Shown here: positions 38,026 through 38,026 of the stretch, piece after piece
Position numbering within the stretch: the first letter of the stretch is position 1
Layout: each line of letters starts with the position of its first letter
NCBI GenBank assembly: GCA_030648265.1
Contig: JAUSHX010000017.1
Location: 1-38,026, forward strand
Source: a bacterium
GTDB lineage: Bacteria; Patescibacteriota; Minisyncoccia; Phycocordibacterales; UBA2100
DNA length: 38,026 bases
Direction: 5' to 3'
Position numbers and translations under genes: made by a program
Notes under the pieces: generated by a model
Database searches by the model: none
Seen by the model: the letters and a program-made list of their open reading frames with translations, nothing else
Told to the model about the DNA's origin: nothing

Positions 38026-38026
38026 G

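Noticed and set aside
1-38026. CRISPR array, rRNA, prophage or transposase
   Set aside because: No regularly spaced repeats, no rRNA-like sequence and no integrase, phage or transposase ORF was seen on either strand.

Overview
This window looks like a chromosomal segment of a small-genome bacterium of the Patescibacteria (CPR), probably a Parcubacteria-like lineage. That placement is inference. It rests on short compact genes, short or absent leaders, UvrC without its C-terminal HhH domain, a small UvrA, a group I intron in a tRNA anticodon loop, a cupin-type glucose-6-phosphate isomerase, and a thin set of biosynthetic genes (carAB, pyrB, purF, hisG) without the rest of their pathways nearby. 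The standard bacterial code fits. No rRNA, CRISPR array, prophage or transposase is visible.

Layout. 1-6.3 kb, mostly minus strand: an MFS-like transporter running off the left edge, a small membrane protein, an RRM RNA-binding protein, YggS, ddl, a hypothetical gene and uvrC, with tRNA-Ala on plus. 6.4-10.9 kb: carA-carB on plus, behind a strong promoter and a hairpin-rich leader. 11-18 kb: a possible structured RNA, uvrA, a membrane protein, cupin PGI, murB and uvrB. 18-22.3 kb: a hicB-hicA toxin-antitoxin pair beside 29-bp direct repeats, then tyrS, a zincin-like protein, a DUF3467-like protein and lysS. 22.3-26.9 kb: a hypothetical gene, a 57-residue membrane protein missing from the ORF track, and a MacB-type efflux operon. 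26.9-28.5 kb: ZIP transporter, dgkA and PAP2 phosphatase on plus. 28.5-35.5 kb, minus: pyrB, an ECF S-like protein, an M29 aminopeptidase, a hypothetical gene, purF, a YqfO-like protein, hisG and yerC. 35.6-38 kb: a tRNA island with an intron-containing tRNA-Thr, tRNA-Asp overlapped by a LAGLIDADG endonuclease gene, tRNA-Met, two small membrane proteins and hairpin cassettes.

The most unusual signal is a set of palindromic elements inside protein-coding genes, in frame. A 'taattcgNgcgaatta' palindrome reads as N-S-(H/R)-E-L-A in yggS and twice in uvrC. A 40-bp double hairpin reads as R-R-x-G-R-x-P-x-x-T-S-G-L in the MFS gene and in uvrC, with compensatory base changes between copies. A looser group with core AGG-N5-CCT reads R-x-x-L in uvrA, uvrB, carA and carB. 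In uvrC, yggS, uvrB and uvrA these stretches coincide with extra length relative to the families as I know them. This resembles the coding palindromic elements known from Rickettsia (RPE). Perfect palindromes of similar build also lie between genes.

Other notable signals are a recurring -10 box placed exactly 6 nt before the start codon (leaderless transcription), an attenuator-like pair of exclusive stems between yerC and hisG, a possible attenuator ahead of carA, a cloverleaf-like RNA candidate downstream of carB, and tRNA 3'-end fragments flanking hairpin cassettes at the right edge.
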